This document shows, piece after piece, positions 45,740 through 54,248 of a stretch of DNA of 64,000 bases. The notes below the pieces were generated by a model. It was not told the DNA's origin. It saw only the letters and a program-made list of their open reading frames with translations, and ran no database searches. How positions within the stretch are numbered: position 1 is the first letter of the stretch; every line of letters begins with the position of its first letter. This stretch comes from Roseiconus lacunae (GTDB taxonomy: Bacteria > Planctomycetota > Planctomycetia > Pirellulales > Pirellulaceae), in the NCBI RefSeq assembly GCF_008312935.1, contig NZ_VSZO01000012.1:434001-498000 (forward strand), written 5' to 3'. The translations under genes were made by a program, and so were the position numbers.

Positions 45740-46938
45740 TGGTGCTAGGACTAAACGTGTTCGCGAAAAAGGAAGGCGACGAAGTGAGTTTGACTGAGGA
45801 GTTGGCGGTGCCAACCATTGTCCATCTTGTTCCCAACTCCAAACCGAAAGGTTGCGGGGTGACCGATTATGCGATCGCGGTCTGTGAGCAGACGCAGCGA
45901 TTGGATAGATCGATCAAGACGCAAATCGTCCGTGTCGATGGGTGTCCCGAATCCACACCTTCGGACGCGTTCGCAGAAAAATTTTGGGAGAAGATCGATG
46001 GAAAAATCAAGGATGACATACGCAATGTCACCGCAATTGTCTTGCATTACAGCGGTTATGGATACAGTCAGGATGGGGCTCCGGACTGGCTCGCGACGGC
46101 GATCGGTGACCGCCCGCAGCCGTATTCACGGATCCCCGTGGTCACCTTTTTTCATGAACTGTATGCGACCGCGTGGCCATGGCGACGAACGTTCTGGCAC
46201 AGTCGCCGTCAACGTTTGATCGCCGAACAATTGGCCACAATCAGCGACAGTATTTTGACCAACCGCCAGGTCAGCGCGACCTGGCTCGAAGAGAATACGC
46301 CGGAATCGGTCGAAGAAGTTCGCTACTTACCGGTGCCAAGTAACATTGGCGAACCCTCCGGTTATGTCCCCTATCAATCACGCGAACCGATCGCGATTCT
46401 ATTCGGGCGAAACATTTTCAAACGCCCCTTCACTCGCGGTTCCGGTGCGACGCTGACGACTGATATTTGCCGCCATCTAGGTATCGAACGGATCATCGAT
46501 ATCGGCAATCAGGCGGACTGGAACACCAAGGCATTCGAGGCCGCCGGGATCGAAATCCAAACGCCGGGTTACCTTTCCGGTGAAGATGTTTTGAACTATA
46601 TGCTTCAGGCTCGTATCGGATTTTTCAGCTATTATCCTGATCATCTCGAAAAATCAGGAATCCTAGCGGCATTTGCCAGATGTGGTGTTCCAATGATCGC
46701 CCCGCGACGTGTCAATTCGGCTTTAGCGGAATTGATTCAGGTTGATCATCAACTTCATTTTTCTCGCGGCCTCCTGGGCCGTGATCGTGAACAGATTGAC
46801 TTGGCACTTGCCGACACTTCCGAACGATTGCACCGTTGGAGTCTGGCGCACTGCGTGACAAAACATGCCCAACTGATTATCAATGCCTGCATCGATGCGC
46901 GAATGCAAAATGGGTTTACTGACTTATCTCGTTGCTAA
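45739..46938 (+). CDS. Glycosyltransferase-like protein, donor unknown
   Basis: A 399-residue protein of GT-B appearance but without a clear E-x7-E motif; the nearest segment is LEKSGILAAFARCGVPMIAP, which has the right place. VVTFFHELYATAW is the typical phosphate- or acceptor-side patch. It may be a divergent GT4 or a non-catalytic relative. The GTG at 45739 overlaps the preceding TAG by one base (TAGTG), and the stop lies 29 bases into the next gene, so the overlap places it within the operon. Confidence 0.65.
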   Translation: MVLGLNVFAKKEGDEVSLTEELAVPTIVHLVPNSKPKGCGVTDYAIAVCEQTQRLDRSIKTQIVRVDGCPESTPSDAFAEKFWEKIDGKIKDDIRNVTAIVLHYSGYGYSQDGAPDWLATAIGDRPQPYSRIPVVTFFHELYATAWPWRRTFWHSRRQRLIAEQLATISDSILTNRQVSATWLEENTPESVEEVRYLPVPSNIGEPSGYVPYQSREPIAILFGRNIFKRPFTRGSGATLTTDICRHLGIERIIDIGNQADWNTKAFEAAGIEIQTPGYLSGEDVLNYMLQARIGFFSYYPDHLEKSGILAAFARCGVPMIAPRRVNSALAELIQVDHQLHFSRGLLGRDREQIDLALADTSERLHRWSLAHCVTKHAQLIINACIDARMQNGFTDLSRC

Positions 46939-47602
46939 CCGATGCCGCCCCCGATTTGGTAGCTACCAATGGTTACGCTACTGGGTCAAGCGGATTCGCC
47001 TCTCGCGTGAACTGGTCGTCCAGGTCTTGCGACAAGCTCGTTTTGCGCGTCGATGTGATTCCTTTGGAAAACGCAATGCGCTTTCGTCAATGTCGGTATC
47101 GGGATCGATGAAGCGTCTGTCCATCGGTAACGACTGTGCGCTTGGAAAGATCAACATTCAACTGCACAATCATGTCACGATCGGCAATGCCGTGGTCGCC
47201 AATGACGGCGTCCACATTATCACCGGCTCACATGATATTCATGACGGTACCTGGCCACTGATTTCGAACCCGGTAGTCGTCGAAGACTACGCATGGTTGG
47301 CGACCGGGTCAGTCGTTTTGCCCGGCGTCACCGTCGGACGCGGTGCGGTGGTCGGTGCGTTCGCGGTGGTTGCCAAGTCGATCCCGCCGCTGGCGATCGC
47401 CGTCGGTAACCCGGCTCGAGTTGTCGGCTATCGAAAGGTCTCCGAATTCGAATATCGCCCCAACCGTTTGTATGCACTGTTCGAAGCCTGGATCGGTCCA
47501 CAACAACGCAAAGAGACCACTGCTTCGCCACCGACCGCGATCGAAGGCGTCTGCCTGGGATCGAACCCACTCGCCGAGTCACATTCGCACCTTCATAGCT
47601 GA
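46910..47602 (+). CDS. Left-handed beta-helix (hexapeptide) acyltransferase
   Basis: A 230-residue LbH acyltransferase. Repeats begin at about 65 (MKRLSIGNDCALGKINIQ) and end with AVVGAFAVVAKSIPPLAIAV and GNPARVVGYR; ITGSHDIHDG carries the catalytic His. A basic N-terminal extension and a Pro/Thr-rich C-terminal tail are extra to the core. It is adjacent to the uncertain glycosyltransferase and overlaps its end by 29 bases. ATG 46910 is preferred over the earlier ATG at 46883. Confidence 0.87.
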   Translation: MGLLTYLVANRCRPRFGSYQWLRYWVKRIRLSRELVVQVLRQARFARRCDSFGKRNALSSMSVSGSMKRLSIGNDCALGKINIQLHNHVTIGNAVVANDGVHIITGSHDIHDGTWPLISNPVVVEDYAWLATGSVVLPGVTVGRGAVVGAFAVVAKSIPPLAIAVGNPARVVGYRKVSEFEYRPNRLYALFEAWIGPQQRKETTASPPTAIEGVCLGSNPLAESHSHLHS

Positions 47603-47646
47603 AGCAGTGCGCCGAACATGAAAACGAAGCCGATACACAACATTCA

Positions 47647-48909
47647 ATGAAATTAAGCACCGGCGAATTGATGAACAAAGTCGTCTTCGCGCATCCGACT
47701 GGGAATGCGAATTCACGTGCCGCTTTGACGGGACTGTGCGACGCCTCGCTGCTAAGCGAATTCCATACCTCGGTCGCAATGTACTCAGGCAACCTCTGGT
47801 CCAAACTTTCAAAGCTCCCCCTTTGTGGCGAGTTAAAGCGACGCTGTTTCGACGACCAAGCCCGCCCCTACACCCGACATCGGGCGATCCGTGAACTTGG
47901 ACGAATCATTGCGTCGAAGGCTAATCTTGACTTCTTGACACGACGAGAACGTGGCGTTTTTTCGGTCGAAGCCGTCTATCGCGATATCGACCGTCGCGTA
48001 GCGCGTTCGGTCGAGCGTCAAAAAGGCGCCGCCGTCTATGCCTATGAAGACGGCGCGTTAGAGTCCTTTCGAACGGCGAAACGAAACGGCGTTCGGTGTA
48101 TCTATGATCTGCCGATCGGCTACTGGAAAACCCAACGACGTCTATTGTCCGAAGAATCCAATCGCTGGCCCGAATGGTCGTCTACCTTGACCAGCCTGCG
48201 TGATTCGCCGGGAAAGCTTGCCTTCAAAGACGAAGAACTGCGTCTGGCCGACAAGATCTATGTTGCCAGTCGATTCACCAAATGGACGCTCGAAGATTTT
48301 GACGGTACGCTCGCACCGATCGAAGTCATTCCGTACGGTTTTCCTCCCGCCGAAAAGCCTCGTTCCTACGATGGCCTTACCAAACGACGATTGAAACTGC
48401 TGTTCGTCGGCGGTTTATCTCAGCGAAAGGGGATCGCGGATATGTTTTCGGCCGTCGATCAAGTGAAAGACGAAGTCGAGTTAACGGTCGTGGGGAAGTC
48501 GGCCGTCTCCCACTGCCGCCCGCTCAATGAAGCACTACAAAACCATCGCTGGATTCCTTCACTGCCTCACAGTGACGTCATCAGCTTAATGCGTGAACAC
48601 GATGTGCTGCTTTTCCCATCGCTCTTCGAAGGATTTGGGTTGGTCATCACCGAAGCAATGTCTCAGGGGACCGCGGTGATCACTACCGATCGGACGGCGG
48701 GCCCCGATCTGATTGAGCACGGAAAAAATGGATGGATCATTCCTGCCGGCTCGACGGAAGCACTGCTTACTCAAATCCAAAGTCTGCTCAATGACCGTGA
48801 TCAAGTCGCTAGCGTGGGCGAACAAGCTCGTCAGTCAGCGATCGCGCGTCCCTGGCAAACTTATGGCGACGAGCTAGCGGCAAGCATTCGTCACTTTTTA
48901 TCGGAATAA
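47647..48909 (+). CDS. Family 4 glycosyltransferase
   Basis: A 420-residue GT-B glycosyltransferase. KVVFAHPTGNANSRAALTGL opens the N-domain; LKLLFVGGLSQRKGIADMFS begins the donor domain and LFEGFGLVITEAMSQGTAV holds E-x7-E. A helical insertion (about 60-170, with GVFSVEAVYRDIDRRVARSV) is longer than in many GT4 enzymes. ATG 47647 lies 44 bases after the preceding gene; the ATG at 47671 is an alternative. Confidence 0.9.
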   Translation: MKLSTGELMNKVVFAHPTGNANSRAALTGLCDASLLSEFHTSVAMYSGNLWSKLSKLPLCGELKRRCFDDQARPYTRHRAIRELGRIIASKANLDFLTRRERGVFSVEAVYRDIDRRVARSVERQKGAAVYAYEDGALESFRTAKRNGVRCIYDLPIGYWKTQRRLLSEESNRWPEWSSTLTSLRDSPGKLAFKDEELRLADKIYVASRFTKWTLEDFDGTLAPIEVIPYGFPPAEKPRSYDGLTKRRLKLLFVGGLSQRKGIADMFSAVDQVKDEVELTVVGKSAVSHCRPLNEALQNHRWIPSLPHSDVISLMREHDVLLFPSLFEGFGLVITEAMSQGTAVITTDRTAGPDLIEHGKNGWIIPAGSTEALLTQIQSLLNDRDQVASVGEQARQSAIARPWQTYGDELAASIRHFLSE

Positions 48910-48935
48910 CGATCCGTTTGTTCGAAAACTCGTCT

Positions 48936-50285
48936 ATGTCAGACACCTCCGCATTGACGTCCTCTCCGCCCAGAACACAGCCGCTTTCGGTATCGCGTAC
49001 CACGTCAAGTATGAAATTGATGCGGGCGGGGATTTGGGCCTACGTCCTGCTGCTGTTTTTCGAGGGGGCTCTGCGAAAGTGGTTCCTTCCCGGGTTGGCA
49101 ACGCCGTTACTGGTGATCCGGGATCCGGTAGCCTTGGCGGTGATTTTTCTTGCCGGCCGCGAACGCCTGATGCCGCTGAACACCTATGTCGTCGGCGTCT
49201 TCGTGATTGGGATCACGGCCGCAATTGGCGCCGTATTCTCCGGCCACGGGCATCCCTTTGTCGCCGCTTATGGCGCGCGTTTGATGCTAATCCATTTTCC
49301 GTTCGCATTTGCAATGGGGCGGATCCTCAATCGCGAGGATGTACTAAAATTTGGCGAATTCATGCTGTGGCTAACGGTCGTCATGGTGATCCTCGCGGGG
49401 CTGCAATTTTTCAGCCCGCAGTCCGCGTGGGTTAACCGTGGTGTTGGCGGCGATATGGAAGGCGCCGGATTCGATGGGGCGATGGGCTACTTTCGGCCTC
49501 CGGGAACATTCTCATTTACCAATGGCTTGACACTCTTTCTTGGTGTCTCGGCGGCCTTCATTTTCTACTTTTGGCTGGAACCGGGACGGGTCAAGCGAAG
49601 TTTGCTGCTCGCCGCCACGACGGCACTGATCGCATCCATTCCTTTGTCGATTAGCCGCGCACTCGTATTCGAAGTCTTGATCACAATCGTATTCACAACC
49701 GTGGTTGCGATTCGCCGTCCCAAGTATGCCAAGAAACTGTTTCCCGCCTTCGTCGGAATCGCGTTTGCGATTGGCGTCCTGGCGATGACACCGGCGCTAC
49801 AAACTGCGACCGAAGTGTTGACGAGTCGTTTCACCGCTGCATCGAAAGCCGAGGGTGGCTTGGAAGGCACGCTCGGCGACCGATTTCTCGGCGGGTTACT
49901 GTCGGCAGTCGCGAACTCAGCCGAGAAGCCCCTGCTTGGGTCGGGTCTCGGCTTAGGGACCAATGTCGGAGCGAAGCTTGCCACAGGTCAAGTTCAGTTT
50001 GTCCTCGCCGAAGCGGAGTGGGCGAGGACGATTGATGAAATCGGGCCTTTTTTAGGAATGACGCTGATTATGATCCGAACCGGGTTGGCGTTTCACTTGC
50101 TATGGCTTTCGTTTGTCCAGATCGGCAAGGGATCCCCGTTGCCATGGTTATTGATGAGTTTCGGGTTTCTTATCATTGCCCAAGGCGGCTGGGCTCAGCC
50201 GACCGCACTTGGGTTCCACTCACTTATCGTTGGACTCGTGCTCGCGTCGCTTCGCCCCGGCAACTCCCCCGCCTTTCCAAGGTGA
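48936..50285 (+). CDS. O-antigen ligase/polymerase-like membrane protein (probable Wzy)
   Basis: A 449-residue protein with about 10-12 hydrophobic helices (VLLLFFEGALRKWFLPGL first). It carries a large periplasmic loop in the second half (TEVLTSRFTAASKAEGGLEG, then GDRFLGGLLSAV), a typical arrangement of Wzy-type polymerases and O-antigen ligases, and Arg-rich positions consistent with undecaprenyl chemistry. In this locus it would be the polymerase that extends the chain on the outer face. The ATG at 48936 is used; the frame is open to a TTG at 48918. Confidence 0.8.
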   Translation: MSDTSALTSSPPRTQPLSVSRTTSSMKLMRAGIWAYVLLLFFEGALRKWFLPGLATPLLVIRDPVALAVIFLAGRERLMPLNTYVVGVFVIGITAAIGAVFSGHGHPFVAAYGARLMLIHFPFAFAMGRILNREDVLKFGEFMLWLTVVMVILAGLQFFSPQSAWVNRGVGGDMEGAGFDGAMGYFRPPGTFSFTNGLTLFLGVSAAFIFYFWLEPGRVKRSLLLAATTALIASIPLSISRALVFEVLITIVFTTVVAIRRPKYAKKLFPAFVGIAFAIGVLAMTPALQTATEVLTSRFTAASKAEGGLEGTLGDRFLGGLLSAVANSAEKPLLGSGLGLGTNVGAKLATGQVQFVLAEAEWARTIDEIGPFLGMTLIMIRTGLAFHLLWLSFVQIGKGSPLPWLLMSFGFLIIAQGGWAQPTALGFHSLIVGLVLASLRPGNSPAFPR

Positions 50286-50446
50286 TAAACACAGCGTCTT
50301 GCTTGCCTCACGCACACTTCGCTCGTAACGTTGGCTGATTGCCAATCGCACTTCGAACATTAACCGATCAATCAACGCTAACGACTAATCCAGTGATCGC
50401 TCTGCAAGAATCTACCGAGCCAAAAACTGCCCCCCCTGTTCCTGTA

Positions 50447-51595
50447 ATGGAAGAGCAACCGAAACGACACCCCCAAGAAGTGATCTTGATTGGCAATTAC
50501 CCGCTCGATCGCCAAGAGAGTATGGAGCGATTTGCCGTCTTGTTGCATCGGGAATTGACCGATCGGGGTATCGAGGTCAAACATTGGCGCCCCATCGCGG
50601 TGCTAGGCCGCGTCGCCACGTCGACGACATCTGGGTACGGAAAGTGGCTCGGGTATTTCGATAAATGGCTGTTCTTTCCCCTTGTTCTGTTTCTTCGCCG
50701 TTGGTTTCATCCGCAAGCTCATTTTCATGTTTGCGATCACTCCAACGCGCCGTACCTACGTTCGCTTCCGTCGAAACATTCGTCCATTACCTGCCATGAT
50801 GTCTTGGCCGTTCGCGCGGCCGAAGGATTCACCGACACCTATTGTCAGACATCGTCGGTAGGGCGATTTCTTCAGCGTTGGATCAAGAAACATTTATTGC
50901 AAGCGGATCGCTTGGTCGCCGTGTCGAATCAAACGATGAGCCACCTTCATGAATTTGAACCGACCTCGAATACCGAGCGTTGGCGAGTGATTCACTTGGC
51001 GCTCAACAACAACTTTCACCCCGTTTCGCAAACCCAACAACGTCAGCTCCTTGCCCCTTATGGTCTTGGCGGGGATCGTAGCTCGTTCATCATGCATCTT
51101 GGGTCATCGTTGCAACGAAAGAACCGAGAAATGTTGATCGACATGGTCAGCCACCTCGGTGAAACCTGGGGGGGAAAGATCTGTTTCGCGGGTGCCCCGG
51201 TTGAAACAGCGCTTCGTGAACGGGCACGAGAGCTTGGTGTCGAAGATCGAATTGTTGAGATCACCAAGCCGAGCCACGATGTTTTGCTCGCCTTGTATTC
51301 AAGCTGCGATGCGTTCGTGTTCCCTTCATTTTCGGAAGGCTTTGGATGGCCGGTGATCGAAGCTCAAGCATGCGGCGCACCGGTCATTTCGAGCGACGTC
51401 GCACCGATGCCGGAGGTCAGCGGAGGCACGGCCCTGCACGCTTCGCCGACGGATGCGGAAGCATTTGCCGAACACTTGCTTTCCCTACAAGACCGCGACG
51501 TCCGGCACCGCGTCGTTGAAGAAGGTTTTGAGAACGTCAAGCGGTTTGCGCCAAAGGTGATGATCGATGCTTATGTCCAGATGATGGCGGACTGA
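50447..51595 (+). CDS. Family 4 glycosyltransferase
   Basis: A 382-residue GT-B enzyme. QEVILIGNYPLDRQESMERF opens the N-domain, FIMHLGSSLQRKNREMLIDM starts the donor domain and SFSEGFGWPVIEAQACGAPV holds E-x7-E. The N-terminus is uncertain: the frame is open from 50339 without a good start, GTG at 50393 is possible and ATG 50447 is used. Next gene starts seven bases after the stop. Confidence 0.9.
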   Translation: MEEQPKRHPQEVILIGNYPLDRQESMERFAVLLHRELTDRGIEVKHWRPIAVLGRVATSTTSGYGKWLGYFDKWLFFPLVLFLRRWFHPQAHFHVCDHSNAPYLRSLPSKHSSITCHDVLAVRAAEGFTDTYCQTSSVGRFLQRWIKKHLLQADRLVAVSNQTMSHLHEFEPTSNTERWRVIHLALNNNFHPVSQTQQRQLLAPYGLGGDRSSFIMHLGSSLQRKNREMLIDMVSHLGETWGGKICFAGAPVETALRERARELGVEDRIVEITKPSHDVLLALYSSCDAFVFPSFSEGFGWPVIEAQACGAPVISSDVAPMPEVSGGTALHASPTDAEAFAEHLLSLQDRDVRHRVVEEGFENVKRFAPKVMIDAYVQMMAD

Positions 51596-51601
51596 AACAA
51601 C

Positions 51602-52279
51602 ATGCGTTTTGTGCGACTGCTGATCAAGGCGGCGGTGATTTTTTTGCCCTGGCCGCTACGAAGACGAATCCTGATAGCGACGTTCGGTTATCAGATCCAC
51701 CCTTCGGCGCGGATCCGTTTGTCGTGGGTATACCCGCGGATGCTTGTGATGGGAGCGCATTCCAAGATTGGCCCGTTTGTCGTCGCGGTCAATTTGGATT
51801 TAGTCACGCTCGGCCACCACTCGTCGATCGGGCGTCGAAATTGGATCACGGGCTTTCCGACCGGAACGTCGAGTCCCCACTTCGCGGATCAACTCGACCG
51901 ACGAAGCGAATTGATCGTTGGAGATCATTCGGCAATCACTAAGAATCACCATCTCGATTGCACCAGTTCAATTGTGATCGGAAATTTTGTCACGATCGCG
52001 GGCTATCACTCGCAGTTGCTCACTCATTCGGTCGACATCGCCGCTTGCCGGCAAGCGAGTTCTCCGATCACGATCGGTGACTACAGCTTTGTTGGCACCA
52101 AAACCGTGATCCTTGGCGGCGCTAGCCTCCCGGCATACTCCGTCCTGGGTGCTAGTTCGCTGCTGAACAAAGCGTTCGATCAAACTTATCAGTTGTATGC
52201 CGGTGTCCCAGCGAACGCCGTCAAACCGCTTCCCGAAGATTCAAAATACTTTACAAGAGATGTCGGTTTCATTGTCTGA
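51602..52279 (+). CDS. Left-handed beta-helix acyltransferase
   Basis: A 225-residue LbH-fold acyltransferase with a hydrophobic N-terminus (LLIKAAVIFLPWPLRRRIL). Hexapeptide repeats run through LVMGAHSKIGPFVV, LIVGDHSAITKNHH and ITIGDYSFVGTKTVILGG, with VPANAVKPL near the end. The catalytic His is not obvious; KNHHLD or LLTHSVD could supply it. It may acetylate the polymer. Overlaps the next gene by 20 bases if that starts at 52260. Confidence 0.85.
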   Translation: MRFVRLLIKAAVIFLPWPLRRRILIATFGYQIHPSARIRLSWVYPRMLVMGAHSKIGPFVVAVNLDLVTLGHHSSIGRRNWITGFPTGTSSPHFADQLDRRSELIVGDHSAITKNHHLDCTSSIVIGNFVTIAGYHSQLLTHSVDIAACRQASSPITIGDYSFVGTKTVILGGASLPAYSVLGASSLLNKAFDQTYQLYAGVPANAVKPLPEDSKYFTRDVGFIV

Positions 52280-53567
52280 ATCGCGCACGGATCGGCAAGC
52301 ATTCGCAAGCGAATCAACCCGAACATCGCGACATGCCAAGGGCCCCAAGGTCCTGCATATCATGCCGACGATGAATCCATCGTATGGTGGCCCATGCCAG
52401 GGTGTCCGCAATTTGGTTCCACCGATGGATCGGCTGGGAACAACCAGCGAAGTCGTATCGTTCGATCCACCGGAAAATGATTTTTCGCCGTCCGATCCTT
52501 TCGTAACACATTGCTTAGGGTCGGGTCGTGGGCCATGGTCGTACAACCGATCCTATCGCCCCTGGCTCGAAGCGAATGCCTGCAACTATGACGTGTTGAT
52601 CATCCATGGCGACTGGTTGTACCAATCGATCGCGACGATCAGGTCGTTGGCAAAACTGCGGAAGCATCGGCCGGCAGTCGACCTCCCGAAAGTCTACGCA
52701 ATGCCACACGGCATGCTTGACCCTTGGTTTCAACGGGATGCGTCGCGACGCATCAAAGCGATCCGGAATTGGATCTACTGGAAGGTCTTTGAACATCGTG
52801 TGATCGAAGAAAGCGACGGAGTATTGTTCACATGCCATCAGGAACTCGAACTCGCCCGGATTCCCTTTCGCCCTTATCGCCCCAAATTAGAAATCGATGT
52901 TGGCTACGGTGTCCCTCGTCCGCCGGCGGCTGATGAAGAAAAACGGCAAGCGTTTCTTCGGCATTGCCCTGAACTTGACGACCGACCCTACCTGCTGTTC
53001 CTCAGTCGAATCGATCCCAAAAAAGGCATCGACTTGTTAATTCGCGCCTATGCCGCGGTCAGTGCTGAATTCCCGGTCGATACACGCATCCCAGCTTTGG
53101 TCATCGCGGGTCCCGATGGTTCCGCCTATGCTCGGGAAATGAAACGTCTGGCTGGTGAACTGGGTTTGACCAAACCGTCAGACCACAACCGAAATCACGC
53201 GGCCGTCCAGTTCACCGGGATGCTGAAAGGCGACGCTAAGTGGGGCGCGTTTTATGGTTGTGATGCGTTCGTTCTTCCCAGTCATCAAGAGAATTTTGGC
53301 ATCGCAGTCGCCGAAGCACTTGCCTGCGGTTCACCGGTATTGATTTCCAATCAAGTGAATATTTTTGTGGAGATACAAAACGCAAAAGCCGGTTTGATTT
53401 TCGACGATAACTTCGAAGGCACCTGCGACTCACTGCGGCAATGGCTTTCGCTAACACCGGCAGAACGCACCGCCTATCGAACCTCTGCGACAGCATGCTA
53501 TCAACGGTACTTCTCGGTTGACGGAGCCGCCAAACAATTCTTTGAAGCGATCGCCGGGGCCACTTGA
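52260..53567 (+). CDS. Family 4 glycosyltransferase
   Basis: A 435-residue GT-B glycosyltransferase. KVLHIMPTMNPSYGGPCQGV is the N-domain opening with a GGxxxG-like acceptor loop; YLLFLSRIDPKKGIDLLIRA begins the donor domain and HQENFGIAVAEALACGSPVL carries E-x7-E. ATG 52260 overlaps the preceding acyltransferase by 20 bases. Its stop (TGA) overlaps a TTG and lies three bases before the ATG of the next gene. Confidence 0.9.
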   Translation: MSVSLSESRTDRQAFASESTRTSRHAKGPKVLHIMPTMNPSYGGPCQGVRNLVPPMDRLGTTSEVVSFDPPENDFSPSDPFVTHCLGSGRGPWSYNRSYRPWLEANACNYDVLIIHGDWLYQSIATIRSLAKLRKHRPAVDLPKVYAMPHGMLDPWFQRDASRRIKAIRNWIYWKVFEHRVIEESDGVLFTCHQELELARIPFRPYRPKLEIDVGYGVPRPPAADEEKRQAFLRHCPELDDRPYLLFLSRIDPKKGIDLLIRAYAAVSAEFPVDTRIPALVIAGPDGSAYAREMKRLAGELGLTKPSDHNRNHAAVQFTGMLKGDAKWGAFYGCDAFVLPSHQENFGIAVAEALACGSPVLISNQVNIFVEIQNAKAGLIFDDNFEGTCDSLRQWLSLTPAERTAYRTSATACYQRYFSVDGAAKQFFEAIAGAT

Positions 53568-53569
53568 AC

Positions 53570-54151
53570 ATGCTGGCAAGTGAATCCAAAGTTCGGCTCG
53601 ATCAATTCGATGCCCAACAAGGTCTTGATCGTGGGGCATCACGATTGACCGAAATGGCTTGGTACTTGGTCAAATGCATGCTGTTCTTGAGCCCTTTGCC
53701 ATGGCCAGGATCATGGAAGTGCAAGCTACTTCGCCTGTTCGGTGCGAAGATTGGACGTGGGGTGGTGATCAAGCCACGCGTCAATATTCACTTCCCCTGG
53801 AAGCTTACACTTGGCGATCACAGTTGGATCGGTGAAGAAGTGTTCATCCTCAACTTCGAACCGATCGAAATCGGAGACCATGCTTGTGTCTCGCAGCGGG
53901 CATTTCTTTGCGGTGGGAACCATGATTTTCGCGATCCAACGTTTGCGTATCGCAACGCACCAATCAAGATTGGGAAAGGTGTGTGGATCGGAGCCCAATC
54001 ATTTGTCGGCCCGGGTGTCACGGTTGACGATTACTCTGTCGTGGTCGCGGGAAGCATTGTGTCGACGAATCTTCCCTCGGCGTCGATTTGCAGGGGGAAC
54101 CCGTGCCAACCGATTAAACCGCGTTGGCCATCGACTTCAGGCGGCGAATAA
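53570..54151 (+). CDS. WcaF-like acyltransferase (left-handed beta-helix)
   Basis: A 193-residue LbH acyltransferase whose layout resembles WcaF of colanic acid clusters: a helical N-terminus (MAWYLVKCMLFLSPLPWPGS), then LLRLFGAKIGRGVVIKPRVN, hexapeptide repeats (LTLGDHSWIGEEVFILN, then IEIGDHACVS) and FLCGGNHDF with the catalytic His. The terminal repeats (WIGAQSFVGPGVTV) are followed by a CRGNP substrate loop. The ATG at 53570 is chosen; a TTG at 53564 would overlap the upstream stop as TTGA, as elsewhere in the cluster. Confidence 0.9.
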   Translation: MLASESKVRLDQFDAQQGLDRGASRLTEMAWYLVKCMLFLSPLPWPGSWKCKLLRLFGAKIGRGVVIKPRVNIHFPWKLTLGDHSWIGEEVFILNFEPIEIGDHACVSQRAFLCGGNHDFRDPTFAYRNAPIKIGKGVWIGAQSFVGPGVTVDDYSVVVAGSIVSTNLPSASICRGNPCQPIKPRWPSTSGGE

Positions 54152-54248
54152 TAAAGCGTCGTCATGTCATGCTTTACTGCGATCGCGACTTGGTTCGAAC
54201 CTGAAGCATGAATGATCCCTTTGTCACTCCTCAAGACGAGCTGCTTTC